In this document: one piece after another, positions 14,263 to 22,993 of the stretch
Position numbering within the stretch: the stretch's first letter is position 1
Layout of the letters: every line of letters starts with the position of its first letter
Translations under genes and position numbers: made by a program
Notes under the pieces: model-generated
Told to the model about the DNA's origin: nothing
Seen by the model: the letters and a program-made list of their open reading frames with translations, nothing else
Databases searched by the model: none
NCBI GenBank assembly: GCA_964230605.1
Contig: CAXRIN010000051.1
Coordinates: 1 to 30,699 of the forward strand
Source of the DNA: GCA-002722245 sp964230605
GTDB taxonomy: Bacteria; Bacteroidota; Bacteroidia; Flavobacteriales_C; GCA-002722245
Length of the DNA: 30,699 nt
Direction of reading: 5' to 3'

Positions 14263-15699
14263 TCACGGTGTTGGAGCTTTCCACTCATCTTTTGTAATCA
14301 TTAAAGCTTCCTGAACTGTAATTCTTGTACCGTTATTATAGGCAGTAACAAATGAACCTTTTATTTTATAACTGTTTTTTGCTACGTCTCTATGAGCTCT
14401 TGCACTCATGTATTTTTTAAAATCACCAACAGTGTACTTGTGCCACCCTTCATGCATGTTTAGGTAAATGTGCTCGTTTACATTGTGATTTTGAACAAAA
14501 TATGACGTAGGAACTTGTTTTCTTAGCGCGCAAATTTGAACTCTATAATTAACTTGGTGATTTGAAGAGTTATCTGTAGACGCAGTTTCCGTTTCGTTTT
14601 CAACTGCTGTTGTTTCGGTCGATGAATTATCTTGCGAGTCAGTTGAAGTTGAAGTATTGTTTTCTACAGTGATGTTCGATGATTCATTATCCGAACTTGT
14701 GTTTTCGGAAGTGTTTGAAGTTTCAGTATTATAAGAAGTTTCATCCGAATTACTATTAGTTTCAACTTGCGTATTGTCTGAAGCAGTTGATGTTTCAGTT
14801 GAATTATCACTATTAACAGCAACATCATTATTTGGACTTGATGTAATTTCTATAGAAGTTCCATCAATCAAATAGTTCTTAGTGTCACTACCATCTAAGT
14901 ATGACATTTTACCGTCAATCACCTTGTTTCCAGATAAGCTTTCATCAACTGCAACTTTGTAGCTAACAGTGAAATCGTCACTTGCAGGTAAAGTCATCCA
15001 AAGGAATTTAACTTGACTACCTTTCTGACTAAATATTGCGCCATTAGCTTCTACTTCTTGTGTAGTAAAACCTTCTGGAATGTTTTCTATGATTTTTCCA
15101 ACTCCTGATACGTTTGATTTCTTTACTTTCAATTCAACAAGGAAAGTTCCTCCTGGTGCTATTTGTGATGCGTCAAAACTTCTTGTACAAGTTAATTCAG
15201 TTGATCCTCCACCAGTGTTTAAATCAGTACTTGTCGTTCCTGGATCAGCTTTATTTGGCGCTCCTGCATTTGCATTAGGAGATACATTAAAGTTAGGCGT
15301 TATTAAATCAATACTTTTTCTATCTCCATCAACCACATAAGATACTTTTCCGTTGAAGTTGAAGCTTCCAGCTATTGATTTTTCAGTGGTGATTTTAATT
15401 TTAACACCGAATTTTGCGTCTGATGGAAGTGAAATCCAAATTAATTTCATCTTTTGATCATAAAAGGTGAAAGTACCTCCTTTTCCATCAAATAATTCTG
15501 CCTTAAATCCTTCAGGTAAGTTTAGTTGAAGTTTTGCAAAATTGGAAATATCTCCTTTGTCGATGTCGATTCCAAGAATGAAAGATTCTCCTGCTGTTAC
15601 TTCAGTTGGCGCATCGAAAGTTATGTTCATTTCCGACTGCGTGAAAAAGCTCGCGATACTTAACATAAGAATCGACGAAACTGCTAATATACTTTTCAT
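14263..15699 (-). CDS. Exported two-domain protein with SPOR-like C-terminus
   Basis: The 478-residue product has a signal peptide (residues 1-~20, MKSILAVSSILMLSIASFFT). Two related beta-domains follow at about 24-139 and 169-287; they share the pattern LPEGF...G..F......KxxWxxLP....F.V...., then a KVSYxxDG-type strand. A Ser/Thr/Asn/Glu linker (about 290-380) leads to a C-terminal domain at about 383-465 (NYRVQICALRKQVPTSYFVQ ... KYTVGDFKKYMSARAHRDV) whose pattern (YRVQI, later GWHKYTVGDF) matches SPOR-like peptidoglycan-binding domains. The linker and SPOR-like end suggest attachment to the cell wall from the periplasm or outer surface. No type IX sorting domain is seen. The beta-domains are not a family I recognise. 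Confidence 0.82.
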   Translation of the reverse strand: MKSILAVSSILMLSIASFFTQSEMNITFDAPTEVTAGESFILGIDIDKGDISNFAKLQLNLPEGFKAELFDGKGGTFTFYDQKMKLIWISLPSDAKFGVKIKITTEKSIAGSFNFNGKVSYVVDGDRKSIDLITPNFNVSPNANAGAPNKADPGTTSTDLNTGGGSTELTCTRSFDASQIAPGGTFLVELKVKKSNVSGVGKIIENIPEGFTTQEVEANGAIFSQKGSQVKFLWMTLPASDDFTVSYKVAVDESLSGNKVIDGKMSYLDGSDTKNYLIDGTSIEITSSPNNDVAVNSDNSTETSTASDNTQVETNSNSDETSYNTETSNTSENTSSDNESSNITVENNTSTSTDSQDNSSTETTAVENETETASTDNSSNHQVNYRVQICALRKQVPTSYFVQNHNVNEHIYLNMHEGWHKYTVGDFKKYMSARAHRDVAKNSYKIKGSFVTAYNNGTRITVQEALMITKDEWKAPTP

Positions 15700-15714
15700 A
15701 TAAGCTCTTTTAGC

Positions 15715-15786
15715 CCATATGCTTTGGCTTCAGACTCTGTCACACACTACACACAATGACTTAAAATCTTAAAAAATAGCATATGG
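15715..15786. repeat. 9-bp inverted repeat upstream of the SPOR-like gene
   Basis: CCATATGCT (15715-15723) and AGCATATGG (15778-15786) are exact inverted copies 54 bases apart, just upstream of the SPOR-like gene start. It could be a protein-binding pair of sites or chance. Confidence 0.4.
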
Positions 15787-15926
15787 AAATATGATCCCAA
15801 ACAAATCTAACGGTTGGAACTCTTCAAGGCTTCACAGCTTTTTGATTGTTTTTCACATACTTATGTGTAAAAGGGTGTGGAAGTGAATTTTATAAGACCT
15901 GTTTTGGATGGTCTTTTAAGGAAGGG

Positions 15927-15954
15927 AAAAGGGTAGTGCGTAAGCGCCTACCCT
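15927..15954 (-). terminator. Terminator of the cold-shock-domain gene
   Basis: The hairpin has a 7-bp stem AGGGTAG/CTACCCT, extended by GCG/CGC after a one-base bulge, with a TAAG-type loop (15930-15954). On the minus strand it is followed by TTTTCCCTTCC. It lies 8 bases after the cold-shock gene stop. Confidence 0.75.
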
Positions 15955-15961
15955 AATTGTT

Positions 15962-16408
15962 TTATATCTTTTTAACGTTGGCTGCAACCATACCTTTTGG
16001 TCCTTTTTCAAGTTCAAAAGTAACCTTGTCGCCCTCGGTAATTGTTCCTTCTACCTTGTTAACATGAACAAAGTAAGAGTCTTTAGAGTTAGCATCTTTA
16101 ATGAAACCATATCCTTTTTCATCATTGAAAAAAGATACTTTTCCTTGCATTGGTTCGTCTTCTAAATCAACCGCATCTTTTGAATAATCAAGACTAATGT
16201 TTTCAGCTTTAATTTTTGTTTTTTTAGATGGATCTGGCGGAGTATCAACTATTTGTCCGTTTTCGTCAACATAGGCTATCATGTCTTCGAAATTACCTCC
16301 TGAAGCATTGGCTTTTCTCTCTTCTTTTCGAAGGGCTTTGTCTTGCTTTTTCTTAAGTCTTTTCTTCTCTCTCTCTTTTTTGCCAAATGTTTCTTGTGAT
16401 CTTGCCAT
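15962..16408 (-). CDS. Cold-shock-domain RNA-binding protein
   Basis: The 148-residue product has a highly basic, helical N-terminus (residues 1-35, rich in KKxxKK and RKEERK), an acidic linker, and a C-terminal cold-shock domain (about 88-148) with RNP1 (KGYGFIKD, about 98-105) and RNP2 (SYFVHVNKV, 111-119). It is larger than CspA (~70 residues); this two-part form is common in Bacteroidota. The role is inferred as an RNA chaperone, with the basic tail strengthening RNA binding. It has its own promoter, a leader of about 110 bases that can fold over the start codon, and its own terminator. Confidence 0.92.
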   Translation of the reverse strand: MARSQETFGKKEREKKRLKKKQDKALRKEERKANASGGNFEDMIAYVDENGQIVDTPPDPSKKTKIKAENISLDYSKDAVDLEDEPMQGKVSFFNDEKGYGFIKDANSKDSYFVHVNKVEGTITEGDKVTFELEKGPKGMVAANVKKI

Positions 16409-16447
16409 TGGTAGCTTTAAATTTTTGTGATTAAAAAAGTTACCAAT
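16407..16447 (-). promoter_or_regulatory. Leader hairpin covering the cold-shock gene start codon
   Basis: In the mRNA, ATTGGTA (16447-16441) pairs exactly with TACCAAT (16413-16407), and CTTT/AAAG can extend the stem after an A·C mismatch. The second arm includes the first two bases of the ATG (16406-16408). Such a helix would block initiation until melted, bound or refolded. Confidence 0.5.
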
Positions 16448-16527
16448 TAAGTGAACAGACTGCTAAGAATGGACGTCGTTAGACTTTTTAACTAAAGGGT
16501 AATCGATTAGAACCGGTTATAGTTTTA

Positions 16528-16535
16528 CAAAGATA
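16528..16535 (-). promoter_or_regulatory. Promoter of the cold-shock-domain gene
   Basis: TATCTTTG is an exact TAnnTTTG match, with TTTA 19 bases upstream, one base off the -33 TTTG. It would start the transcript near 16521, giving a leader of about 110 bases, typical of cold-shock mRNAs. It lies downstream of rlmB in the intergenic gap. Confidence 0.7.
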
Positions 16536-16572
16536 CGTTGAATAATAGGGAAAGTAAAGTCAGAAGTAAACT

Positions 16573-17316
16573 TTATCCTCTTTGCCTAACAACTTCGTAC
16601 ATAATTATTCCCGCAGCTACTGATACATTTAAGCTTTCTGTTTTACCCAGTAAAGGTAATTTAGCTGTTGAATCACTTTTTGTAATATTTGAAATAGCAA
16701 TTCCAGATTCTTCACTTCCCATTATGATTCCTACTGGAACAGTGTAATCAACTTCGGTATAATTAACTTCAGTTTTCTCCGTACAGGCAACTAGATGAAT
16801 GCCTGAATCCTTTAAATAGGGGATGATAGAGTCTAATCCAGGAACTTTGCAAATAGGAATGTTAAATATTGCTCCTGTTGAAGTTTTGATAGTTTCACCG
16901 TTAATTTTAGCAGATCCCTTTTTTGGAATGATTATGGCGTCAACCCCTGCACATTCAGCAGTTCTTACTATTGCACCAAAGTTTCTGACGTCAGAAACTC
17001 TATCCAATATTAGTAGAAATGGGTTTTTACCTGCAGCGAATAACTCGGGTAATATTTCTTCAATTTCTTGAAATTCAATTGGTGCAATAAATCCGATTAC
17101 ACCTTGATGATTTTTACGTGTAATTCTATCCAGTTTTGCTTGAGGAACTTTGTTTAATGAAACACCTTTTTCTCTGGCAAGATTCATTATTTCCTTTGCT
17201 TGCGGAGTTCGAAGTGTATTAAGTATTAAAATTTTGTCGAAAGTTTTACCTGATTGTAATCCTTCTAAAATTGGGTGAATCCCAAATACTAAATCTGATT
17301 TTTGTTCGAATTCCAC
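16573..17316 (-). CDS. rlmB: 23S rRNA (guanosine-2'-O) methyltransferase RlmB
   Basis: The 247-residue product is a SpoU/TrmH-family methyltransferase. It has an N-terminal substrate-binding domain (FGIHPILEGLQSGKTFDKIL), motif 1 NFGAIVRTAECAG, motif 2 GIIMGSEESGI and motif 3 LNVSVAAGIIMYEV, forming the SPOUT knot that binds S-adenosylmethionine. It methylates G2251 of 23S rRNA in E. coli. Its start follows the lpxH stop after 3 bases, so it is the last gene of the lpxK-led operon. Other TrmH-like enzymes look similar, but the extra N-terminal domain and length favour RlmB. Confidence 0.92.
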   Translation of the reverse strand: MEFEQKSDLVFGIHPILEGLQSGKTFDKILILNTLRTPQAKEIMNLAREKGVSLNKVPQAKLDRITRKNHQGVIGFIAPIEFQEIEEILPELFAAGKNPFLLILDRVSDVRNFGAIVRTAECAGVDAIIIPKKGSAKINGETIKTSTGAIFNIPICKVPGLDSIIPYLKDSGIHLVACTEKTEVNYTEVDYTVPVGIIMGSEESGIAISNITKSDSTAKLPLLGKTESLNVSVAAGIIMYEVVRQRG

Positions 17317-17319
17317 AGT

Positions 17320-18081
17320 TTATGCTTTTATAACTGGTTGTAAAGTTAAGCTTTCCCCATTAAAAGAAGCAAAGTGGGGATTATTAGTCGCCCATTCACC
17401 TAGGTTGATATATCTGGAATGACTTCCTTTGATTTCTAGATCTAGAACTAAATGACGGTGGCCAAAAATGAAGAAATCAAAATGTTCGTTTTTCAAAACT
17501 TCTTTGGCGTAGATGTAAAGCCATTCTTGTTCATCACCTAAAAATTCTTCACCTTTTTTGATGTTTGAGATTCTTGACTTTCTACTCCATAAATTCGCTA
17601 TACCCATTCCTAAATTAGGATGGATTCTTGCAAATAGCCACTGACAAGTTTTTGAGGCAAAGAAGTTTTTTAAAAATTTATAAAAACGATCTCCCGGTCC
17701 TAATCCATCGCCGTGTCCTATATAGAATTTTTTACCATTCCATTCTCTCTGAATATTATCTCGATGTATGGTTACTCCAAGTTCTTTTGGTAAATAATCA
17801 AACATCCACATATCATGGTTACCGGTAAAAAAGTGAACAGGAATGCCTGAATCTGTTAATTCAGCAATTTTACCGAGGAATCTTATATAGCCTTTTGGTG
17901 CAACGTGTTTGTATTCAAACCAGAAGTCGAATAAATCACCAACTAAAAATATTTCTTGAGCGTCAGCTTTTATTTCGTCAAGCCAGTCAACCAAGACTTT
18001 TTCACGCGCTCTACTTTTTTCATAGGACGGAACTCCTAAGTGAAAATCTGATGCGAAATATATTTTTTTGCCTGGTTCCAT
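17320..18081 (-). CDS. lpxH: UDP-2,3-diacylglucosamine diphosphatase LpxH
   Basis: The 253-residue product is a calcineurin-like phosphoesterase: D12/H14 in SDFHLG, GDLFDFWFEY around 47, GNHD, GHGDGLG and GHRH supply the metal ligands. It releases UMP from UDP-2,3-diacylglucosamine, the fourth step of lipid A synthesis, at the inner membrane. Its ATG overlaps the preceding M1 peptidase stop by one base (TAATG). LpxK, two steps later in the pathway, is encoded in the same operon. Confidence 0.93.
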   Translation of the reverse strand: MEPGKKIYFASDFHLGVPSYEKSRAREKVLVDWLDEIKADAQEIFLVGDLFDFWFEYKHVAPKGYIRFLGKIAELTDSGIPVHFFTGNHDMWMFDYLPKELGVTIHRDNIQREWNGKKFYIGHGDGLGPGDRFYKFLKNFFASKTCQWLFARIHPNLGMGIANLWSRKSRISNIKKGEEFLGDEQEWLYIYAKEVLKNEHFDFFIFGHRHLVLDLEIKGSHSRYINLGEWATNNPHFASFNGESLTLQPVIKA

Positions 18082-21041
18082 TACTGAAGAACTTTATAAA
18101 GTTTATTCATGTTGAACATGAACTTGATTCTTCTAAAATAATTGAATTCATTATCTGGGGTGGCTGGATTATCTCCTAATCCATCACTTCCATTTTCGTA
18201 ATCTTGATTAATAATATCCGAATAACCAAGAGGGAAATATATCTCAAAGAAATCTTTTTTGATATTCAGTTGGAAGCCGTAATCATATATAATTGGTGTT
18301 TTTACATCTCCTTCCTGATAATCTTCCCAATAAGCGTCAGTAATACCAAAATCCGAGTAAAGCGATAAAAACTTAACAGGTAATGGAATAACCAAATTCA
18401 CAGACCCGATCCAAGTTTTTGATCTAACACTTCCCATTCCGCTTTTAAACCCTCCGTCTTGAATGTATACTTGTTGTCTGGCTAAACTTTTTCTGTCTGT
18501 AACAAATCTTCCATACATCACATCGTCAAATAAATAATCATGGGTAATGTATTGAAATGCCTCTAGGTCACTTGAAGCAAGTAAAGTTCCATTGTTTCCA
18601 TTGATACTAAAGCTTTGAGTCAGCATGTCGTTTGTTCTTTGCAAAAATGCACCTCCAAACAATCTTATATCGATACATTGAAGTCTTTTGTTTACCGTCA
18701 GATCATAATTGAATTCCGAAGTTAATTTCCAGTTTTGATTAAAAGCTTGTAAGCGGAAGTTAGCATCATAAGGATTTATAGTTTTATGATGAACAACGTT
18801 ATAATCAAATGTAACATAATCATTGAATTGAGCCTTTCTTCGGTCGAAAGAAACCTCTGTGTTGGTATATCTCGCTTCGATGTTTGATTTGAATTTTGAT
18901 CGGTCTTTAGGATTATGAATCATGAAATTTAATCCAGCTTCTGTTTTCGCTATTTGCCCAGGTGCAACACCAAAATCTAAACCTTGTCTTTTGTAATTGA
19001 AGTTGATATTCACCTTGTCAAAATAATCTCCAGGGTAAATAGAATAAACCAATTGACCTGTACCCACAATTCTATTCGTCCCAAATGAGAATTGAGGCAT
19101 TAATAGAAATCTGAATGGACTTTCCTGTATGCTCAAGTTGGTAGCAGCTACCCCTAACTGAAGATTATCATGTTGATTATATCCCATTAATGGAGTAAAG
19201 AAAACTTGTGTTCTGTCATCTCTAAAATAGTTGTGAAGAAAAGAGGCTTCTAAAGGTTCGATGTTCCCAAAAACACTGAATAAAATAAAGCGGTTATTTC
19301 TTCTATTAATTTCGGGCATATCATGGTAGTAATCAATTACAACTTCATCGTAATCATCTTTTGGAAAGCTTAACATTTTAGTGCCAAAAAATCCTTCATA
19401 CCATGCCGTATTAATTACTTTTCCATTTTTTAAGGCAGATACAACAACTGGTGAGGCAATATCCCCTTTGTTAGTAATAACAACCTCAAATTTTGTATTG
19501 TCCCATGAATAACCTACATTGTTTATTTTGTAATCAAGCGGATAGCTCGTAGTCATTAAGTCATTGAAAAACCAGTCTAAGTTTTTATCTGAATGTTTTT
19601 TTATGATTGCTTCAAAATCTTCTGGTTGAGGATGTTTGAATTTCCAAGTTTGGAAATAGTCTTTCATGGCAGCATCAAACACCTCAGTTCCTAAATATTT
19701 TTGTAGATAGTTGAAACAAACTGCAGATTTGCTGTAAATGATTGAACCGTAATTAAGACTCGAGTATTCTGGAGCGGGTAAATTGAGTGGCAAATCGATA
19801 TTTCGAGTGTTTACATAGTCATGTAAATAATGATGAAATTCAGTGTGTTTTGGAGGATCTCCTTTTATGATTTTCTTTAGAAATGGCATGAAGTTATTAA
19901 AAGTCATTTCAGGTTTAACTTCTTCATAATATCTTCTTTCATAATAAGAATTAAGCCCTTCGTCCATCCAAGGATATAATCGTTCGTTAGACCCTAAAAT
20001 TCCGTAAAACCAGTTGTGTCCAACTTCATGAACAGTTACTTCCTCGTGAAAAGCTCTGTTCTCTGAACCTCCTAAAACGGTGATTGTTGGATATTCCATT
20101 CCTGATCCTGCTGTTAAACCACCATCAACGGCTCCACAAACATCATAAGGATAATCGCCAACCCATAAGCTGTAGTAATAAACAGCACTATCAACAAATT
20201 GAACTGAGTTAGACCACACTGAAGAACTACTTGGATGTTCTTGGTATTTTATGTAAGTTTTTACAGTTCTTCCAGAGTGCGGAAGTGTTACCGAACTTTC
20301 TTCTGTGATCCAATTTTTATCCGTAAACCATCCGAAATCATGAACTTTATTTAATGAATAAACCTCTGTTCTTTTCTCTTTATTAACCTTTCTTGATAAC
20401 CGATTTCCAGATGCTGCTAAATCGTAATCATTTGGAATGGTTATCGAAACCTCGAAAGATCCAAATTCAGAATAAAACTCCCCAACACTTAAATAGGGCA
20501 TAACGTGCCAACCTTTTTGATCATAAACGGCTGGTTTGGGATACCACTGAGTAATTTGATAAGAGTCATTTAAGTGACCTAATCTTGAAACTTCCCCATA
20601 AGGTACTTTTACTCTGAACGGAGTGGAAATAACAATTGAATCCCCAGGAACTAGAGGGGTGGGTAGATCAAACCAAGCGACTTCTTTTTTTAACGGGTGT
20701 TTTTTTAATTCAACAACTTGATTATTGACTTTGAAATCAACGCTGTCCAATTTCCCCTTGTATTTTTCTTCACCAAAATAAAGAGTGGTATTTCCGTCCT
20801 CTAAAATTTGTTTGGCTAAAGGTGTTCCAGACTGATAAGCATTTGGCCAAAGATGGAAAAACATTTCCTTTAGGGTGTCGGGAGAGTTGTTGATGTATAC
20901 TACGGTCTCGTTCCCGTGAAGCAGGTGTCTGCTATCTTCAAGCTCGACATTAATATTGTATTTAACTTCCTGTTGCCAGTAGGCTTTTGCTGGCGCGAAT
21001 GCGCAAAATAAAAGCAGACTAAATAGCCAAGATTTATTCAT
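18081..21041 (-). CDS. M1 metallopeptidase fused to predicted outer-membrane barrel
   Basis: The 986-residue product has a signal peptide (residues 1-20, ending AKA). An M1 N-terminal beta domain follows, then the exopeptidase motif GMEY (314-317, equivalent to GAMEN) and the zinc site H338-E339-x2-H342, with E361 as third ligand 18 residues on (MDEGLNSYYE). After about residue 600 the sequence changes to alternating, aromatic-rich strands with long loops up to the C-terminus (FRRIKFMFNMNKLYKVLQ), as in an outer-membrane beta-barrel. So a zinc aminopeptidase-like domain appears anchored at the outer membrane. The barrel is inferred from sequence pattern only. The gene overlaps the TlpA-like gene by 8 bases and lpxH by one. 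Confidence 0.88.
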   Translation of the reverse strand: MNKSWLFSLLLFCAFAPAKAYWQQEVKYNINVELEDSRHLLHGNETVVYINNSPDTLKEMFFHLWPNAYQSGTPLAKQILEDGNTTLYFGEEKYKGKLDSVDFKVNNQVVELKKHPLKKEVAWFDLPTPLVPGDSIVISTPFRVKVPYGEVSRLGHLNDSYQITQWYPKPAVYDQKGWHVMPYLSVGEFYSEFGSFEVSITIPNDYDLAASGNRLSRKVNKEKRTEVYSLNKVHDFGWFTDKNWITEESSVTLPHSGRTVKTYIKYQEHPSSSSVWSNSVQFVDSAVYYYSLWVGDYPYDVCGAVDGGLTAGSGMEYPTITVLGGSENRAFHEEVTVHEVGHNWFYGILGSNERLYPWMDEGLNSYYERRYYEEVKPEMTFNNFMPFLKKIIKGDPPKHTEFHHYLHDYVNTRNIDLPLNLPAPEYSSLNYGSIIYSKSAVCFNYLQKYLGTEVFDAAMKDYFQTWKFKHPQPEDFEAIIKKHSDKNLDWFFNDLMTTSYPLDYKINNVGYSWDNTKFEVVITNKGDIASPVVVSALKNGKVINTAWYEGFFGTKMLSFPKDDYDEVVIDYYHDMPEINRRNNRFILFSVFGNIEPLEASFLHNYFRDDRTQVFFTPLMGYNQHDNLQLGVAATNLSIQESPFRFLLMPQFSFGTNRIVGTGQLVYSIYPGDYFDKVNINFNYKRQGLDFGVAPGQIAKTEAGLNFMIHNPKDRSKFKSNIEARYTNTEVSFDRRKAQFNDYVTFDYNVVHHKTINPYDANFRLQAFNQNWKLTSEFNYDLTVNKRLQCIDIRLFGGAFLQRTNDMLTQSFSINGNNGTLLASSDLEAFQYITHDYLFDDVMYGRFVTDRKSLARQQVYIQDGGFKSGMGSVRSKTWIGSVNLVIPLPVKFLSLYSDFGITDAYWEDYQEGDVKTPIIYDYGFQLNIKKDFFEIYFPLGYSDIINQDYENGSDGLGDNPATPDNEFNYFRRIKFMFNMNKLYKVLQ

Positions 21042-22191
21042 TACCTACTAGTCTTTTAATGGTTTCGTAAGCAGCTTGACCTCTTAAGTGATCTCCAGCG
21101 TCAATTATTTTTCCTTCAGGCCCAACAATCATCATCGTTGGGAATTGTTTGATCTTGTAACTTCTAGCTGTAGCTAAACCATCTCCGTCATAAACTTGCG
21201 TCCAATTTGTTTCAAACTTTTGGTTAATTGTTTTCCATGTTTCAAAAGTTCCAGGATTATTTCGGTCGATACAAACACTTACAATCTCAAATTTGTCACC
21301 TCCGAATTCGGAATGAATTCTTTTAAGGTTTGGGATTTCTTGAATACATGGTTGACAATAAGTTGCCCAAAAATCAAGAAGAATATATTTTCCTTTTAAA
21401 TCCGTTAAAGAGAATTGCTTGTTGTCAATGTCGATTAAAGTAAAGTTAGGCGCTTCTTTCCCGATTGCTGAAGAGAAGATGTTTTCACAAATGCTGTGGT
21501 ATTTCTTTACGTTTTCATTTCCAGCGTAATTGGCCATTAAAGCACTGTCTACCATTAAATAAACTTCTCTGTGACGATTACGATTAAGGGAGTTGATAGC
21601 TACTAGATTTGAAAATTGTCCAGGATTATCCAAGACGTATTTTAAAACAAACTTTTCCTCGGCTATTTTAGCATTTCCATATAACTGTTCAAACTCTTCC
21701 ATGAATGCGTAATGCATTTGCTTGGTTTTCGCAGCTTCAAAAACCCTGTGCAATGAATCGGTGTAATACTTTGTGGCTTTGATAAAAGTAATTAGAGAAT
21801 CTAATCTTTCATTTTCTGGAGTCCCTCCAATTGTTGCAGAAGCATAAATATTTGTGGCATTCCCCTTTAATTCAACAACATCTCCAGGATTGGCAACAAA
21901 TCTAAACTCACCTTGTTTTCCTGGTAAGTAAACTGAATAGAAAGCCGTTTGACTTGCGTTGAAAAGTAAAGTTCCTTTTCCTGAAGCATCTAAATCAACA
22001 GTGTCTAATTGTAATCTTTTTGGACCAGTAGTGATTAGTTCCAATATAGCTTGGCCTTCTGATATACTATCTAATTGGACGTTTACTGTAATCCCACCTT
22101 CTTTAAATTCAGTTGAATTATTATCTCCACAACTTACTAAAAAGATGGCTAAAACTAGAGCGCTTACAATTGATTTCATTTTATAATTCAT
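21034..22191 (-). CDS. TlpA-like thioredoxin lipoprotein (DUF4369-type N-terminus)
   Basis: The 385-residue product has a lipobox (AIFLVSC, Cys21). A beta-rich N-terminal domain of DUF4369 type at about 28-140 (KRLQLDTVDLDASGKGTLLF, FRFVANPGDVVELKG) and a helical linker follow. The C-terminal thioredoxin domain at about 240-385 has the redox pair C279-Q-P-C282 (FWATYCQPCIQEIP) and the cis-Pro segment QFPTMMIV. It likely reduces or exchanges disulfides in periplasmic or outer-membrane proteins. The ATG at 22191 overlaps punA by 11 bases; the ATG at 22179 is an equally possible start that avoids overlap. Confidence 0.9.
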   Translation of the reverse strand: MNYKMKSIVSALVLAIFLVSCGDNNSTEFKEGGITVNVQLDSISEGQAILELITTGPKRLQLDTVDLDASGKGTLLFNASQTAFYSVYLPGKQGEFRFVANPGDVVELKGNATNIYASATIGGTPENERLDSLITFIKATKYYTDSLHRVFEAAKTKQMHYAFMEEFEQLYGNAKIAEEKFVLKYVLDNPGQFSNLVAINSLNRNRHREVYLMVDSALMANYAGNENVKKYHSICENIFSSAIGKEAPNFTLIDIDNKQFSLTDLKGKYILLDFWATYCQPCIQEIPNLKRIHSEFGGDKFEIVSVCIDRNNPGTFETWKTINQKFETNWTQVYDGDGLATARSYKIKQFPTMMIVGPEGKIIDAGDHLRGQAAYETIKRLVGNE

Positions 22192-22993
22192 TAATTAATC
22201 CTTTAAATAGTGCCGTTAAATTCGGTTCAGCATTCATTGCTGTGCTTATGATATCCTGAATATCAACCGGCTTAATTTCACCGTAACAAATATCGGTAAT
22301 TATTGAGCATGCAAAACAGTTTAGTCCGGCATGTTTTGCGGCAATAATTTCAGGTACCGTACTCATACCAACAGCATCAGTCCCTATGATTCTTAAATAT
22401 TTATATTCTGCTGGGGTTTCAAGCATAGGGCCAGGCAATCCAACGTAAACTCCCTTTTGAGTTTTAATATTTAGTTTATGAGCGGCCGCTTCAGCTTTTG
22501 AAATTAGGTTCTTGCTGTATGGTTCATACATATCAGGGAACCTTGGGCCAAGTTCATCAATGTTTTTACCAATTAAAGGGTTTCCTGGGAAATGATTAAT
22601 GTGATCTTCAATAATCATTAAATCTCCTTTTTCAAATGCCGGATTCATTCCTCCAGCAGCATTAGAAACAAGTAGCGATTGAATACCTAAAACTTTCATT
22701 ACCCTAACTGGGAAAACAACTTCATTTAACGAGTAACCTTCATAATGATGAAAACGGCCTTGCATAACTACAACACTTTTTCCCGAAAGCTTTCCGAAAA
22801 TTAATTTTCCTTTATGAGTCTCCACAGTAGAGATAGGGAATGATGGTATTTCTTCATATCCTATTTCAAAATCTATATCGATATCATTAACTAAACCTCC
22901 TAATCCAGTTCCAAGAATAATACCTAATTCAGGTTGAAAGTTATTTGTCTTGTCAGATAAAAAATCTGCTGTTTTTTTAATTTGTTCGAACAT
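22181..22993 (-). CDS. punA: Purine nucleoside phosphorylase
   Basis: The 270-residue product is a trimeric-type PNP: LGIILGTGLGGLVNDI, HKGKLIFGKLSGKSVVVMQGRFHHYEGY with the phosphate- and nucleoside-binding segment, VSNAAGGMN, GDLMIIEDHINHFPGNPL and VGMSTVPEIIAAKHAG. It cleaves purine (deoxy)nucleosides with phosphate for salvage. The start overlaps lpxK by 17 bases, so it is coupled to it. Pairing of lpxK with this gene is common in Bacteroidota, though the reason is unclear. Confidence 0.94.
   Translation of the reverse strand: MFEQIKKTADFLSDKTNNFQPELGIILGTGLGGLVNDIDIDFEIGYEEIPSFPISTVETHKGKLIFGKLSGKSVVVMQGRFHHYEGYSLNEVVFPVRVMKVLGIQSLLVSNAAGGMNPAFEKGDLMIIEDHINHFPGNPLIGKNIDELGPRFPDMYEPYSKNLISKAEAAAHKLNIKTQKGVYVGLPGPMLETPAEYKYLRIIGTDAVGMSTVPEIIAAKHAGLNCFACSIITDICYGEIKPVDIQDIISTAMNAEPNLTALFKGLINEL

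Noticed and set aside
15902..15921. Third copy of the cassette-flanking repeat
   Set aside because: Only about 15-20 bases are similar (TTTTGGATGGTCTTTTAAGG) and no cassette is next to it; kept as a remark, not called as a full copy.
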